Source of the DNA: Spirochaetales bacterium
GTDB lineage: Bacteria > Spirochaetota > Spirochaetia > DSM-2461
Assembly: GCA_028532905.1 (NCBI GenBank)
Contig: JAQQAM010000250.1
Coordinates: 1-42,192, forward strand
Length of the DNA stretch: 42,192 nt
Direction of reading: 5' to 3'
Shown piece after piece: positions 34,489 to 42,192 of this stretch. Under the pieces are notes generated by a model. That model saw only the letters and a list, made by a program, of their open reading frames with translations, did no database searches and had not been told where the DNA came from. The position numbers and the translations under genes were made by a program. The stretch's first letter is position 1, and the number at the start of each line of letters is the position of its first letter.

Positions 34489-35733
34489 TCAGTTCCTTAT
34501 GGACATACCATCGGAGAGTGAGTTCCGATAAGCTGTCAAAGCCGGTATCACCCCGGTTAATGTGCCTGAGACCAGGGTCAGTAAAAAATAGAGCCACTCA
34601 GTCGCTGATGGCAACGCCGGACTAAGATAAAACCCCGAAGAGCTCATAAATACAGACAGAAGGGTCTGAATGATATACAACAGGATCATACCCGACAGAC
34701 AGCCGGCAGTGGTCAGCAGCAGAGATTCTGTAAACAGAAGCAGAAACAACTGACCCGGAGTGGCACCAAGAGAACGGAAGAGAGCCATTTCCCTGCGTCT
34801 CTGATTCATAACAGCCAGTTGAGCCGTCAGGAGGGATATCAATCCCAGAACCACAACGGCAGCAGATATAAAAGTCAGTGCCGTTTCTGCTGTGCTCATA
34901 AGCCCCCATAGTTCATACAAGGCTGCTCCGGGAAGAATTGCCATGAGAGGTTCATCTGCATAATCATTCACCATTCTCTGAAACGCGAAGGCTGCCCCCC
35001 TGTTTTTCAATCCCACAAGAACAGATGTGACAGCTTCGGGTTCGAGATTGACACTTAAAGCCTGTTCTTGAGATACAACCCGTCTCTGCATACCGGTTTC
35101 CCATCCAAGATGAATGGCTGTTATCCCCTCGAGGGGAACAAAAACACTCTTATCCACAGGAGTTCCGGTTTTCTCAAGAACAGCAGTAACAGTAAAAGGC
35201 AAATTGTCATGTTCATTCATACCATTTAATCCGGCCCCATGGCTGACAATAATGTTATCACCCGTCTTATGCTGAAATTCATCAGCAACAGAAGCTCCCA
35301 GGACAACAGAAAAGGGAGTGGAAAATGTATCACCGGATTTCAGACTCAGTTTCTGATTCCCTCCGTATGAATAGTGAGAGAAGTAATCGTTTGTTGTACC
35401 CACAACACGATAACCCCTGTACGAATCTCCCAGAGACAGCGGGACAGCCCATTCTACTTCATCTCTGGATGCAAGATCCAAATATGAGTCATATCCCATA
35501 TTATTCACAGCCCGTCCCATATGAAATACAGAATAGAGGATCAGATTAACCTGTCCGGTTCTGGCTCCAATAATCAGGTCGGTTCCCGAAATGGTTCTGG
35601 AAAAACTGCTGCGGCTTATTTCCTTTGTCCTCTGAACTCCCAGAAACAGAGTAACACTGAGGGTTAAAGAGAGAAAAATGAGAATCAGTACGTTTTTTCT
35701 GTTCAGAAGACTGCTCAATGCCAGCTTAATCAT
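34489..35733 (-). CDS. ABC transporter permease, MacB/FtsX-like (Zrg-like)
   Basis: A 414-residue membrane protein of the FtsX/MacB/LolE type: TM1 near 13-30 (NVLILIFLSLTLSVTLFLGV), a large periplasmic domain with IGARTGQVNLILYSVFHMG, then three C-terminal helices (TFISAAVVVLGLISLLTAQLAVMNQRRREMALFRSLGATPGQ containing the coupling-helix motif; LLLTTAGCLSGMILLYII; WLYFLLTLVSGTLTG). These proteins move or transmit force to envelope components and do not use a classical substrate channel. The start ATG overlaps the ATPase stop by 8 nt, so they form one unit. Confidence 0.88.
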   Translation of the reverse strand: MIKLALSSLLNRKNVLILIFLSLTLSVTLFLGVQRTKEISRSSFSRTISGTDLIIGARTGQVNLILYSVFHMGRAVNNMGYDSYLDLASRDEVEWAVPLSLGDSYRGYRVVGTTNDYFSHYSYGGNQKLSLKSGDTFSTPFSVVLGASVADEFQHKTGDNIIVSHGAGLNGMNEHDNLPFTVTAVLEKTGTPVDKSVFVPLEGITAIHLGWETGMQRRVVSQEQALSVNLEPEAVTSVLVGLKNRGAAFAFQRMVNDYADEPLMAILPGAALYELWGLMSTAETALTFISAAVVVLGLISLLTAQLAVMNQRRREMALFRSLGATPGQLFLLLFTESLLLTTAGCLSGMILLYIIQTLLSVFMSSSGFYLSPALPSATEWLYFLLTLVSGTLTGVIPALTAYRNSLSDGMSIRN

Positions 35734-36400
35734 TATGCCCTCCGTTCAGATGATGGAAGTCAATAATTCTGTCAAAATGATCATCAATATGAGAATCATG
35801 ACTCACGACAAAAAGGGTGGACCCCTCCTTTTCACACTCTTTCACAAGCAGATTCATAAAGGAAGAGCGATTCCCGCTGTCCAGTGATGATGTTGGTTCA
35901 TCGGCGATAATCAGTGGAGGATGTCCCACCAGGGCCCTGGCAAGGGCAACCCTCTGCTGCTGTCCAAGACTAAGCTCCCGAACCGGTTTGTCCTTCAGCC
36001 TGTCCAGTTTCAGCTCTGCCATAAGCATTTCAACTCTTGTATCCAGGCTCTCTTTCTCCCTCTCTTTTTTGAGGGTAGAAAAAGTCGTGGAACAGAGTAT
36101 GTTCTTCTGTATGGAAAGCCAGGGAATCAGATTAAACTGCTGAAAGATATAGCCCATATGATCTCCCCTGAATTTATCTCTTTTAGAGGATTTCAGAGTT
36201 TTCAGCTCAATATCATCCACCTTCAGAACCCCTGAATCAACAGTTTGAATACCGCTGATCAGGGTGAGCAGGGTCGTTTTACCGCATCCGCTTTCCCCGC
36301 GGAGCATCACCTTCTCACCCCTGGAAACTATAAGCTCAGGTATATTGATAAGAGTTTCACCTTCTTTCCAGGTAAAACGGACATTCTCCAACTGAATCAT
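35726..36400 (-). CDS. ABC transporter ATPase, LolD/MacB type (Zrg-like)
   Basis: A 224-residue ATPase: Walker A GESGCGKTT near 35-43, Q-loop FQQFNLIPWLS, signature LSLGQQQR (Ser-Leu-Gly instead of Ser-Gly-Gly), Walker B LIIADEPTSSLD, switch His in VVSHDSH. The insert ELKTLKSSKRDKFRGDHMGYIFQQ is characteristic of LolD/MacB ATPases. With the overlapping FtsX-like permease it forms an envelope ABC complex. The previous gene ends 8 nt upstream. Confidence 0.92.
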   Translation of the reverse strand: MIQLENVRFTWKEGETLINIPELIVSRGEKVMLRGESGCGKTTLLTLISGIQTVDSGVLKVDDIELKTLKSSKRDKFRGDHMGYIFQQFNLIPWLSIQKNILCSTTFSTLKKEREKESLDTRVEMLMAELKLDRLKDKPVRELSLGQQQRVALARALVGHPPLIIADEPTSSLDSGNRSSFMNLLVKECEKEGSTLFVVSHDSHIDDHFDRIIDFHHLNGGHND

Positions 36401-36408
36401 ATTATTTC

Positions 36409-37032
36409 CTATTTAAATTTTATCTGAGAACGGGAAGCTTTCACAACACCAGCATCCTGTCCCGTCTCGGTAATAAGCACCCAGTCAACTTCTTCCAGGC
36501 TGGGAAACTCTTTAAAAAGGCCACTAAAATCTGCGGATTTCAATGAGGATTGACTGTCAAAAGAATAGAGGATGTGAACTGTATACTCATTATGTTCAGC
36601 ATCATGGTCATGGTCTGCGTCATGGTCATGGTCTGCGTCATGGTCGTGGTCTGCGTCATGGTCTGCGTCATGGTCTGCGTCATGGTCGTGGTCTGCATCA
36701 TGGTGTCCACAGTTTTCGTGTGACTCTTCACTATGAACATGCACAGATTCTAGAAGCGCTTTTTTAAACCAGCCCATTTTCAGTGTGACAAGCCCTTCAT
36801 GATCTTCAAGGGATTCAATTTTCTCAGCCAGTGCTGCTGCTTCTTCTTCACTCATATCAGAATGTTCAAATCCGATAAAGTCAGAGCCAGGCATATGGAT
36901 TTCAATCTCAAGATTTTTTTCTGTTAAGTGCATATGCATTTCAGCAATGCCGTGTTCATGTGCACTATGCTGTGCTGTTAAACTCAGTGTAATAAGGGTC
37001 AGCATAATCAGCAGCCCGGTAATTTTTTTCAT
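36409..37032 (-). CDS. DUF2796 / ZrgA-like periplasmic zinc-binding protein with His-Asp repeat
   Basis: A 207-residue exported protein: signal peptide (about 1-20, cleavage near LTA), then the DUF2796 core with HSAHEHGIAEMHMHLTEKNLEIEIHMPGSDFIGFEH, matching the ZrgA N-terminal His motif, and FPSLEEVDWVLITETGQDAG at the C-terminus. A middle stretch (about residues 108-145) is a low-complexity run of His, Asp and Ala, the kind of flexible metal-collecting loop seen in zinc-binding lipoproteins. It probably gathers Zn2+ in the periplasm for the downstream ABC complex. GGGAG lies about 10 nt before the start. Confidence 0.9.
   Translation of the reverse strand: MKKITGLLIMLTLITLSLTAQHSAHEHGIAEMHMHLTEKNLEIEIHMPGSDFIGFEHSDMSEEEAAALAEKIESLEDHEGLVTLKMGWFKKALLESVHVHSEESHENCGHHDADHDHDADHDADHDADHDHDADHDHDADHDHDAEHNEYTVHILYSFDSQSSLKSADFSGLFKEFPSLEEVDWVLITETGQDAGVVKASRSQIKFK
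36601..36709. repeat. 12/18-bp in-frame tandem repeat coding for His-Asp-Ala units
   Basis: The unit TCATGGTCTGCG (12 bp) alternates with an 18-bp version carrying an extra six bases (TCATGGTC + ATGGTC-type), giving D-A-D-H and D-A-D-H-D-H on the minus strand. About seven units are present with few substitutions (GTCATG/GTCGTG), so the array is young and could vary in copy number without shifting the frame, because all unit lengths are multiples of three. Confidence 0.9.
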
Positions 37033-37073
37033 ATAGTAATACTCCCGTTAATTTTATTCTTGTTATTGGTCAT

Positions 37074-37472
37074 TTAACAGAATGAAAATGGAGGAGCTCG
37101 TTCCAGAAAAAAGTTATAGGAGCCGGAGCCCGTATGGATGGATTCCGGATCCAACTGTCTTGTACAGAAAGGTTCGATGAACTCTCCGTTTATAGTCTCT
37201 GACAGAAGAGCACCCGCTGCAGTAATCTTACAGACGATGCAGGAATGGGCATCGTGGTGGTGCTTGTGACCATGAGAAGAGAGATAATCATCTGATTTTA
37301 AAATTATCGTATTTTGAGAACAACTGTCCCGCTGCGGTAAAAAACTCTGGGGTAAGTGAGAACAATGAGAATTCCGGGTATGTGTGACTTCAGGCAGATG
37401 AATATGCAGCAGTAAAAACAATACTGGCACGATGAGAGTCAGAAGTGATATCTGCTTGATCCTGCTTATCAT
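37074..37472 (-). CDS. small exported His/Cys-rich protein, DUF2946-like
   Basis: A 132-residue protein: signal-like hydrophobic N-terminus (ISLLTLIVPVLFLLLH), a region rich in His and Cys (HGHKHHHDAHSCIVCKITA, near 67-86), and a C-terminus ending ERAPPFSFC. CxxC plus a final 'RAPP'-like ending recalls DUF2946-type small membrane proteins that sit in metal-uptake or copper/zinc operons. It is 41 nt upstream of the ZrgA-like gene, so it is the likely first gene of the zinc operon. No strong ribosome binding site is visible before the ATG, and the start is moderately uncertain. Confidence 0.68.
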   Translation of the reverse strand: MISRIKQISLLTLIVPVLFLLLHIHLPEVTHTRNSHCSHLPQSFLPQRDSCSQNTIILKSDDYLSSHGHKHHHDAHSCIVCKITAAGALLSETINGEFIEPFCTRQLDPESIHTGSGSYNFFLERAPPFSFC

Positions 37473-37494
37473 TTCTTAAAACTAAAGCATACAA

Positions 37495-37518
37495 GTCTAA
37501 TAATCAATCCTATTAGAC
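37495..37518. promoter_or_regulatory. perfect inverted repeat upstream of the zinc operon (candidate metalloregulator operator)
   Basis: GTCTAATA (37495-37502) and TATTAGAC (37511-37518) are exact inverted copies with an 8-nt spacer, 23-46 nt upstream of the first zinc operon gene. The spacing of arms and AT-rich core resemble operators of Fur/Zur-like or ArsR-like metal regulators, though it matches none of the standard consensus boxes. Repeat seen; regulator inferred. Confidence 0.5.
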
Positions 37519-37827
37519 ATTACTAACAACCAGATCCACAGACTTCATAAAAAAACCATATTTAGGGCAATCAATTCCAGCCGCTATGAAGGTGAATAAA
37601 GAACTCCCGGAAAGGGCTCGTTAATCCTGTTTAAGAACATGCGTGTTCAATTATCATGATTTTATTTTTAGAAAATGGGATGAAATACGGTCACAACAGT
37701 AATATTTCAGAGAAAAAAAAATAAAACGAACGGTTTCTATTGTTTTATATATGATCAAAGGTTTACAATTCATACTTTACTGCACATCTTTGACCGTACT
37801 TCCCTATTTTCAAATTGGAGAGTTAAC
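37519..37827. other. long intergenic region between zinc operon and chemoreceptor gene
   Basis: About 310 nt, AT-rich, no open frame of note. TACGGTCA (37686-37693) and TGACCGTA (37791-37798) are exact inverted copies about 100 nt apart. TTGACC at 37790 with TATTTT 16 nt later could be a weak promoter for the chemoreceptor gene. No riboswitch or terminator was recognised. Confidence 0.4.
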
Positions 37828-40203
37828 ATGCGTCAAGAAAACAAAATTGTCACCCTGAAGACTAAAATTCTTCTCATTACCCTTCCTTTGCTGATTCTGT
37901 CCATTACCATCCTGTCAATCCTGTCCATCTGGTCATTGAAAACCAATAATGTCAGAGAGATTGACTCTTTCCGCGAAGGAGAGATCAAGCGGGCGGAAGA
38001 AGCCCTTCGGAATTATGTGGATATAGCCTATGCCAGTGTCAGCACAATATATAAAGAAACCTCAGATAACGATTATCTTCAACGCCATTACGGCAGAAGA
38101 CTGGAGGATGTTATTTCTTCAGTAGAAAGTTATGCAGAGTCCCAGATGGCATTGACAGACAAAGGTATGATTACAGAGAATGAGGCTCAGTCACGTGTTA
38201 TTGATTTCGTAGACAACCTGCGCTATAACGGCGGCACCGGGTACGTATGGATTAATAACTCTGAACACCCCTACCCCCGTATGATACATCATCCTACAGT
38301 TCCGGAACTCAACGGAACAGTTCTTGATGATCCCCGGTATAATTGTGCCGGAGAAAATGATCAGAACCTGTTTCAGGCGTTTGTTGAAGTTACTGCCGGA
38401 ACGGGAAGCGGATATGTCGACTACATGTGGCCGAAACCTCTTGAAAACGGCCTCAGTGAAAACCGTGCCAAACTCTCCTATGTAAAAAAACTGTCTCGAT
38501 GGAACTGGATTATCGGAACAGGAATATATGTTGATGATGCTGTGGCTGATGCCAGAGAGAAGGCCAAAGAGACTCTGACAGGAATGCGGTATAACAGAGG
38601 TTCAGGATATTTCTGGATCAATAATACGGATACTCCTATACCCCGCATTGTTATGCATGCTGTGTCTCCGGAACTGAACGGTCAGATTCTGGATGATCCC
38701 AAATTCAACAGGACAGAAGGTACAGGACAGAATATTTTTACAGCCTTTGTAGAAGCAGCTCTCAGCAATGAACAGGAAGGGGGATTTGTTGCCTACGACT
38801 GGCCCAAACCAACAGAGAACGGCTTAACCGAAGATCAGCCCAAACTGTCCTATGTAAGGCATTTCAGCCCCTGGAATTGGGTAATCGGTACCGGATTCTA
38901 TATCGATGACATTGATGCTCTTATTGCTCTTAAGATAGATAGCCTCAACGCACAGATCAGGGGAACCATCATCAGAAGCAGCCTGCTGACCCTTATCATC
39001 ATTCTGGCAGCCACTGTTCTGATAACAGGTTTTGTAAGTTATTCCATGAAACCCCTGGGTCATATGAAAAGTATTGTGAATCACCTGAAAACAGGAGATC
39101 TGACTAAAACGGTGGAACACCGCAGCAGGGATGATATCGGGCAGGTTGTGAAAAGCTTTGGAGACTTTCAGAATCATCTGAGTAATACCATTATCGAAAT
39201 AAAAGACCTCACATCCAGAAATCACTCTATGGGATCATCCCTGGCATCCAATATAGAGGAAACTTCTGCCGCCCTTACAGAAATCTCCCAGAATATTTTT
39301 TCTTTTGAACAGCAAATGGAAATTCTTGATAATGCCGTTCTGGCCTCAATGAATGCCATAAATGATATTTCATCCAACAACGATGAGTTGGATTCCGAGA
39401 TAGATGAAGAGAATAAAGTGCTCTCTGAATCAACAATTGATATAGAACGAATCACAACCAATATGCAGACAATCGTCAACATCTCTGCCGAAAAATGTGA
39501 GCTTGTGGAGCATATTGAACAAAAATCAGCTGATGGAAAACAGCAGATACAACAAGCCGTTGATGCTATGGCGAATGTGACATCGATTACCGACAGAATC
39601 AGAGGCATCATAACAATGATTAAATCCATATCGCAGCAAACCAACCTTCTGGCCATGAATGCCTCTATTGAAGCAGCCCACGCCGGAGATGCGGGCCGGG
39701 GATTTTCGGTTGTCGCCGAAGAGATACGAAAACTGGCTGAGTCCACTGCAGACAATGCCCAGAGCATATCCGATGACCTGTCCATGGCCGTTGTTTCCAT
39801 GGGGGAAGCTCAGAATCTGAGTATCAAAGGCGGGGAAGCCTTTGGTTCTCTTGCCGATGAAGTGGAAGCCTTTACCCATGCCTTTGTTCAGATAAATAAT
39901 TCCATTACAAGCATGTCACGGGACTGTAAGCATGTCATGGAAGGCGTTCATCTTATTCAGGATACCAGCAGCCATGTTAAACAGGATTCCTCCAGGGTTC
40001 AGAAAAGCAGTCATCTGGTTCAGGAACAGATGAAAGAACTTCAGGGAATATCCCAAATGACACGAAACGGTATTGCAGAGATACAGATAGGGATCAGGGA
40101 GATAAATACGGCCATCAAAGATATTGCCTCACTCAGTATGGATTCTAAAAGCAATCTCCAGTCTCTGCAGGATCGTGTAGATTATTTTAAGGTTGTGATG
40201 TAG
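37828..40203 (+). CDS. methyl-accepting chemotaxis protein with two tandem Cache modules
   Basis: A 791-residue chemoreceptor. TM1 about 13-34; periplasmic sensor with two similar Cache modules (about 110-250 and 250-375), each with the block Y.WINN...P.PR...H...PELNG..LDDP..N, KLSYV, and '[19 protein letters not shown]'. TM2 about 385-410 is followed by HAMP and a long coiled-coil signalling domain whose hairpin tip is [38 protein letters not shown]. It should control flagellar motors through CheA/CheW. GGAGAG precedes the start. The two Cache modules look like an internal duplication. Confidence 0.94.
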   Translation: MRQENKIVTLKTKILLITLPLLILSITILSILSIWSLKTNNVREIDSFREGEIKRAEEALRNYVDIAYASVSTIYKETSDNDYLQRHYGRRLEDVISSVESYAESQMALTDKGMITENEAQSRVIDFVDNLRYNGGTGYVWINNSEHPYPRMIHHPTVPELNGTVLDDPRYNCAGENDQNLFQAFVEVTAGTGSGYVDYMWPKPLENGLSENRAKLSYVKKLSRWNWIIGTGIYVDDAVADAREKAKETLTGMRYNRGSGYFWINNTDTPIPRIVMHAVSPELNGQILDDPKFNRTEGTGQNIFTAFVEAALSNEQEGGFVAYDWPKPTENGLTEDQPKLSYVRHFSPWNWVIGTGFYIDDIDALIALKIDSLNAQIRGTIIRSSLLTLIIILAATVLITGFVSYSMKPLGHMKSIVNHLKTGDLTKTVEHRSRDDIGQVVKSFGDFQNHLSNTIIEIKDLTSRNHSMGSSLASNIEETSAALTEISQNIFSFEQQMEILDNAVLASMNAINDISSNNDELDSEIDEENKVLSESTIDIERITTNMQTIVNISAEKCELVEHIEQKSADGKQQIQQAVDAMANVTSITDRIRGIITMIKSISQQTNLLAMNASIEAAHAGDAGRGFSVVAEEIRKLAESTADNAQSISDDLSMAVVSMGEAQNLSIKGGEAFGSLADEVEAFTHAFVQINNSITSMSRDCKHVMEGVHLIQDTSSHVKQDSSRVQKSSHLVQEQMKELQGISQMTRNGIAEIQIGIREINTAIKDIASLSMDSKSNLQSLQDRVDYFKVVM

Positions 40204-40223
40204 GGGGAGCATTAAAACCCACA

Positions 40224-40640
40224 CTACTCGGGCAATGTATATTCCAGCCCCCAGGCTGTTCCGTATTTATCTACCACGTCCCCGTATACAGACCCCCAGA
40301 AGGTAGATTCTACAGGCATATTTACGGTACCGCCTTCAGATAAAGCTGCAAATGCATCTCTCAATGTATCCTCTGAATCAAATACCACATGGAGAACAAC
40401 TGAGTTATGTACAGCTTCTCTTTGCGTAAATGAATCAGACAGATATATTTTCAGATTCTCATTGATAGTAAGGGCTGCATGCATTATCTTATTTTTCCAA
40501 CCCTCTTCAAGAGGCATGGCCGGATCAGGGGGCATTTCACTCCAGCGCATAATCTCTGTTGTACCGCCAAAGATTTTATTATAGAACTCAAGAGCGTCTT
40601 CTGCATCACCGGATAGATTGATATAGGGAGTTATGGTCAT
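40224..40640 (-). CDS. VOC-superfamily protein, PhnB/glyoxalase-like
   Basis: A 138-residue protein starting TPYINLSGDAEDALEFYNKIFGG, the standard opening of the PhnB-type branch of the vicinal-oxygen-chelate superfamily, and ending with VDKYGTAWGLEY. Several members are metal enzymes, many have no known activity; function here is unknown. GGAGG lies 7 nt before the ATG. Converges on the chemoreceptor gene (20-nt gap). Confidence 0.85.
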   Translation of the reverse strand: MTITPYINLSGDAEDALEFYNKIFGGTTEIMRWSEMPPDPAMPLEEGWKNKIMHAALTINENLKIYLSDSFTQREAVHNSVVLHVVFDSEDTLRDAFAALSEGGTVNMPVESTFWGSVYGDVVDKYGTAWGLEYTLPE

Positions 40641-40838
40641 TTTTTATCCTCCGTTCAATCCATACAATTTTAGTAGGAATACAGCTACAAATCAAATTAT
40701 TCTGGATAAACCATGACTGTACACATTCACTGATCAGGTGCCAAAGTTTTTCAGTAGGTTAATATTCTTAAAAAAAAACAGCCTTGCTGTCACAATATGC
40801 TGAGTCATTCGTCTAACATTAGGAAGGAGTGAAAAATT

Positions 40839-41156
40839 ATGAACAGTTTTCTTATTTCTATCTGCATCGGAGTGGCTGCAGCAGTACTGGATGTAATCCC
40901 TATGGCGGTCAAAAAGCTTGACCATCTTTTTATAGCCTCAGCCTTCTCCCTGTGGCTGATTATCGGTATTGTAAATGCCCGCCTCGTACTACTGGAGATA
41001 CCGGTGTTAAACGGATTGCTTGTCACATTCCTGTTTTTTATTCCCTTGTCTTTCCTTATTTACAGACTGGATTCATCTGCTTTTATTCAGGTCTGTGTTT
41101 CCACTGTTGTTTTGGGGTCTCTTGTTGGATTTGCTACCGGCATACTGATTAATTGA
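40839..41156 (+). CDS. small integral membrane protein, function unknown
   Basis: A 105-residue hydrophobic protein with three to four helices (FLISICIGVAAAVLDVIP; LFIASAFSLWLIIGIVNA; GLLVTFLFFIPLSFLIY; VSTVVLGSLVGFATGIL). AGGAAGGAG precedes the ATG, supporting a real gene. It overlaps the 3' end of the sigma factor gene by 8 nt on the opposite strand. No family recognised. Confidence 0.65.
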   Translation: MNSFLISICIGVAAAVLDVIPMAVKKLDHLFIASAFSLWLIIGIVNARLVLLEIPVLNGLLVTFLFFIPLSFLIYRLDSSAFIQVCVSTVVLGSLVGFATGILIN

Positions 41157-41925
41157 TGGATTTGTGATCTCCGGTTATGATACCGAGATTTCGTATTGTC
41201 CCGGAGATCACTTCACCTGTCAGTTCCATAAAAGGATTATCCTGATAGATTCTTGAGATCTCATCTGCTTCATTCAGTTCCGAAATAAAATGTTTAATTG
41301 CTCTATTGTTTTCTACTGATGCCTCAGGATCGATGCGGCCTCTCTCCATGGCAATAAGAAGACGTTTTCTGCATTTGCATTTTGCCTGAGGATTAACCAG
41401 ACCGCAGTTCTCCGACAAAAAATTCCTTATTTTAGTCTTTGATCTGGAGAGCCGGGCTCTGTAAGTATCATAAGTCATATTACAGAGGGCTGCGGCATCT
41501 TTCCCGGGAAAGCTGAATATTGTTCCAACTATGTAAATAAATCTGTTTTCCGGTTCAAGGCATTGCAAGAGAGCTTTCGTGCAGCCGATTTTAATCTCTT
41601 TTATATAGATTTTTTCCTCTTCCCGGGACAGTTGAAGCTCATCGTTATATTCCTGAAACCTGGTAATATCATTTTTAAATAAATCGAATGTGATTCTTTC
41701 CCTCTTCCTCTTTCTAAGTTCATCAATCAGATAGTTATAGGCAAGTCTGTAGAACCAGGTTCCAATTCCGGATTCATGCCGAAACGAATCTAACCTGGAA
41801 ATAGCTTGTTCAAAAATGGATTGGGTCGCATCAACAGCGTCCTCTTCATTCAGGAGCATATGAGAAGCAAGATTATGTATCATATTCCAATAGCTGATCA
41901 GCTCATTTTCATTCATTGTTTTCAT
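41149..41925 (-). CDS. ECF-type RNA polymerase sigma factor with C-terminal extension
   Basis: A 258-residue protein. Region 2 is LLNEEDAVDATQSIFEQAISRLDSFRHESGIGTWFYRLAYNYLIDELRKRKRE, and region 4 FSFPGKDAAALCNMTYDTYRARLSRSKTKIRNFL, as in extracytoplasmic-function sigma factors. After region 4 come about 75 residues with CGLVNPQAKCKCRKR, a Cys arrangement repeatedly found in certain ECF groups with C-terminal extensions that may sense or bind a metal or take the place of an anti-sigma factor. No anti-sigma gene is adjacent. An alternative ATG lies 9 nt downstream at 41916. Confidence 0.85.
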   Translation of the reverse strand: MKTMNENELISYWNMIHNLASHMLLNEEDAVDATQSIFEQAISRLDSFRHESGIGTWFYRLAYNYLIDELRKRKRERITFDLFKNDITRFQEYNDELQLSREEEKIYIKEIKIGCTKALLQCLEPENRFIYIVGTIFSFPGKDAAALCNMTYDTYRARLSRSKTKIRNFLSENCGLVNPQAKCKCRKRLLIAMERGRIDPEASVENNRAIKHFISELNEADEISRIYQDNPFMELTGEVISGTIRNLGIITGDHKSIN

Positions 41926-42063
41926 CTAATACCCATCACCACCAAACTCTGCACAATTTCTGTGTCCATTCTATATGTCATTGGAATATTTCTCAGTAAG
42001 TTTTTAATTGTTTCCCTTTGTGAGGAGAATAGAATTTCCAACTCTATTGTAGCCCCGATAAAG

Positions 42064-42192
42064 TTAAATTACTGAAAACCAATTAAAACCGCTTCTCTCT
42101 TTGGTGGATCTCTGCTTAAATAAGCCATGCTTCACCAGTTGCTGAAGCCCGTCAGGGTTATTATTGCCCCCTACAGAAAACTGTCTTTTGGT
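42064..42192 (-). CDS. possible C-terminus of a gene cut by the window edge
   Basis: The minus strand stays open from 42192 to a TAA at 42066-42064 (42 codons), with plausible composition (…NNPDGLQQLVKHGLFKQRS…GFNWFSVI). Upstream of the sigma factor gene on the same strand, a coding region is expected to end here. The family is not recognisable from this fragment. The rest of the gap to the sigma factor (41926-42063) shows nothing else. Confidence 0.35.
   Translation of the reverse strand, partial: TKRQFSVGGNNNPDGLQQLVKHGLFKQRSTKERSGFNWFSVI

Noticed and set aside
36601-36709. Possible CRISPR array
   Set aside because: Units are 12/18 bp without spacers and stay in frame with the ZrgA-like protein; a coding tandem repeat.

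Overview
The window looks like a chromosomal segment of an anaerobic bacterium of moderate GC, most plausibly a spirochaete of the Spirochaeta/Oceanispirochaeta type. That placement is inferred from gene content (OmpA-tailed exported protein, many lipoproteins, tandem-Cache chemoreceptor, extracytoplasmic flavin reductases, MenA) and not from a marker gene. No phage, CRISPR array or intact insertion sequence was seen.

Layout. 1-6750: the 5' end of a tRNA on the minus strand, then housekeeping genes (deoD, an AcpH-like protein, an RlmI-like methyltransferase, a MarR regulator facing a short-chain dehydrogenase, an OmpA-like protein, small lipoproteins). 6870-9075: an IS481-transposase-like protein translationally coupled to an FAD oxidoreductase. 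9097-14772: a possibly structured leader, then a nickel-type permease, hypB, a large FAD/Fe-S oxidoreductase, hypA (TTG start) and a DUF5692-like membrane protein; no hydrogenase genes are present. 14893-21075: a TPP riboswitch followed by seven tightly overlapping genes for thiamine precursor salvage (thiM, thiD, an SSS symporter, thiE, thiW, a fused ECF ATPase, EcfT). 21086-22135: mnmH (tRNA 2-selenouridine synthase) on the other strand.

22379-31305 looks like a respiratory region. A lipoprotein with an FMN-attachment domain and a fumarate-reductase-type flavoprotein domain comes first, then a DcuS/CitA-type sensor kinase, its regulator, and a second exported fumarate-reductase-like flavoprotein. 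A NitT/TauT-type ABC importer follows on the minus strand, and a MenA-type prenyltransferase is divergent from it. The arrangement suggests menaquinone-linked reduction of an organic acid outside the membrane, possibly with import of a quinone precursor (inference).

31412-37472, all minus strand: an S1-domain protein, a GNAT-ASCH fusion, and a set resembling the zinc-regulated Zrg system of Vibrio (small His/Cys protein, DUF2796/ZrgA-like protein with a His-Asp repeat, LolD-like ATPase, FtsX-like permease, DUF3299 lipoprotein), with a perfect inverted repeat just upstream. 37828-42192: a chemoreceptor with two Cache modules, a VOC/PhnB-like protein, a small membrane protein, an ECF-type sigma factor with a cysteine-containing tail, and the likely C-terminus of one more gene at the edge.

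The strongest leads are the nickel cluster with its leader, the coupled transposase-like/FAD pair, the ABC importer-MenA-flavoprotein neighbourhood, and the Zrg-like zinc operon.
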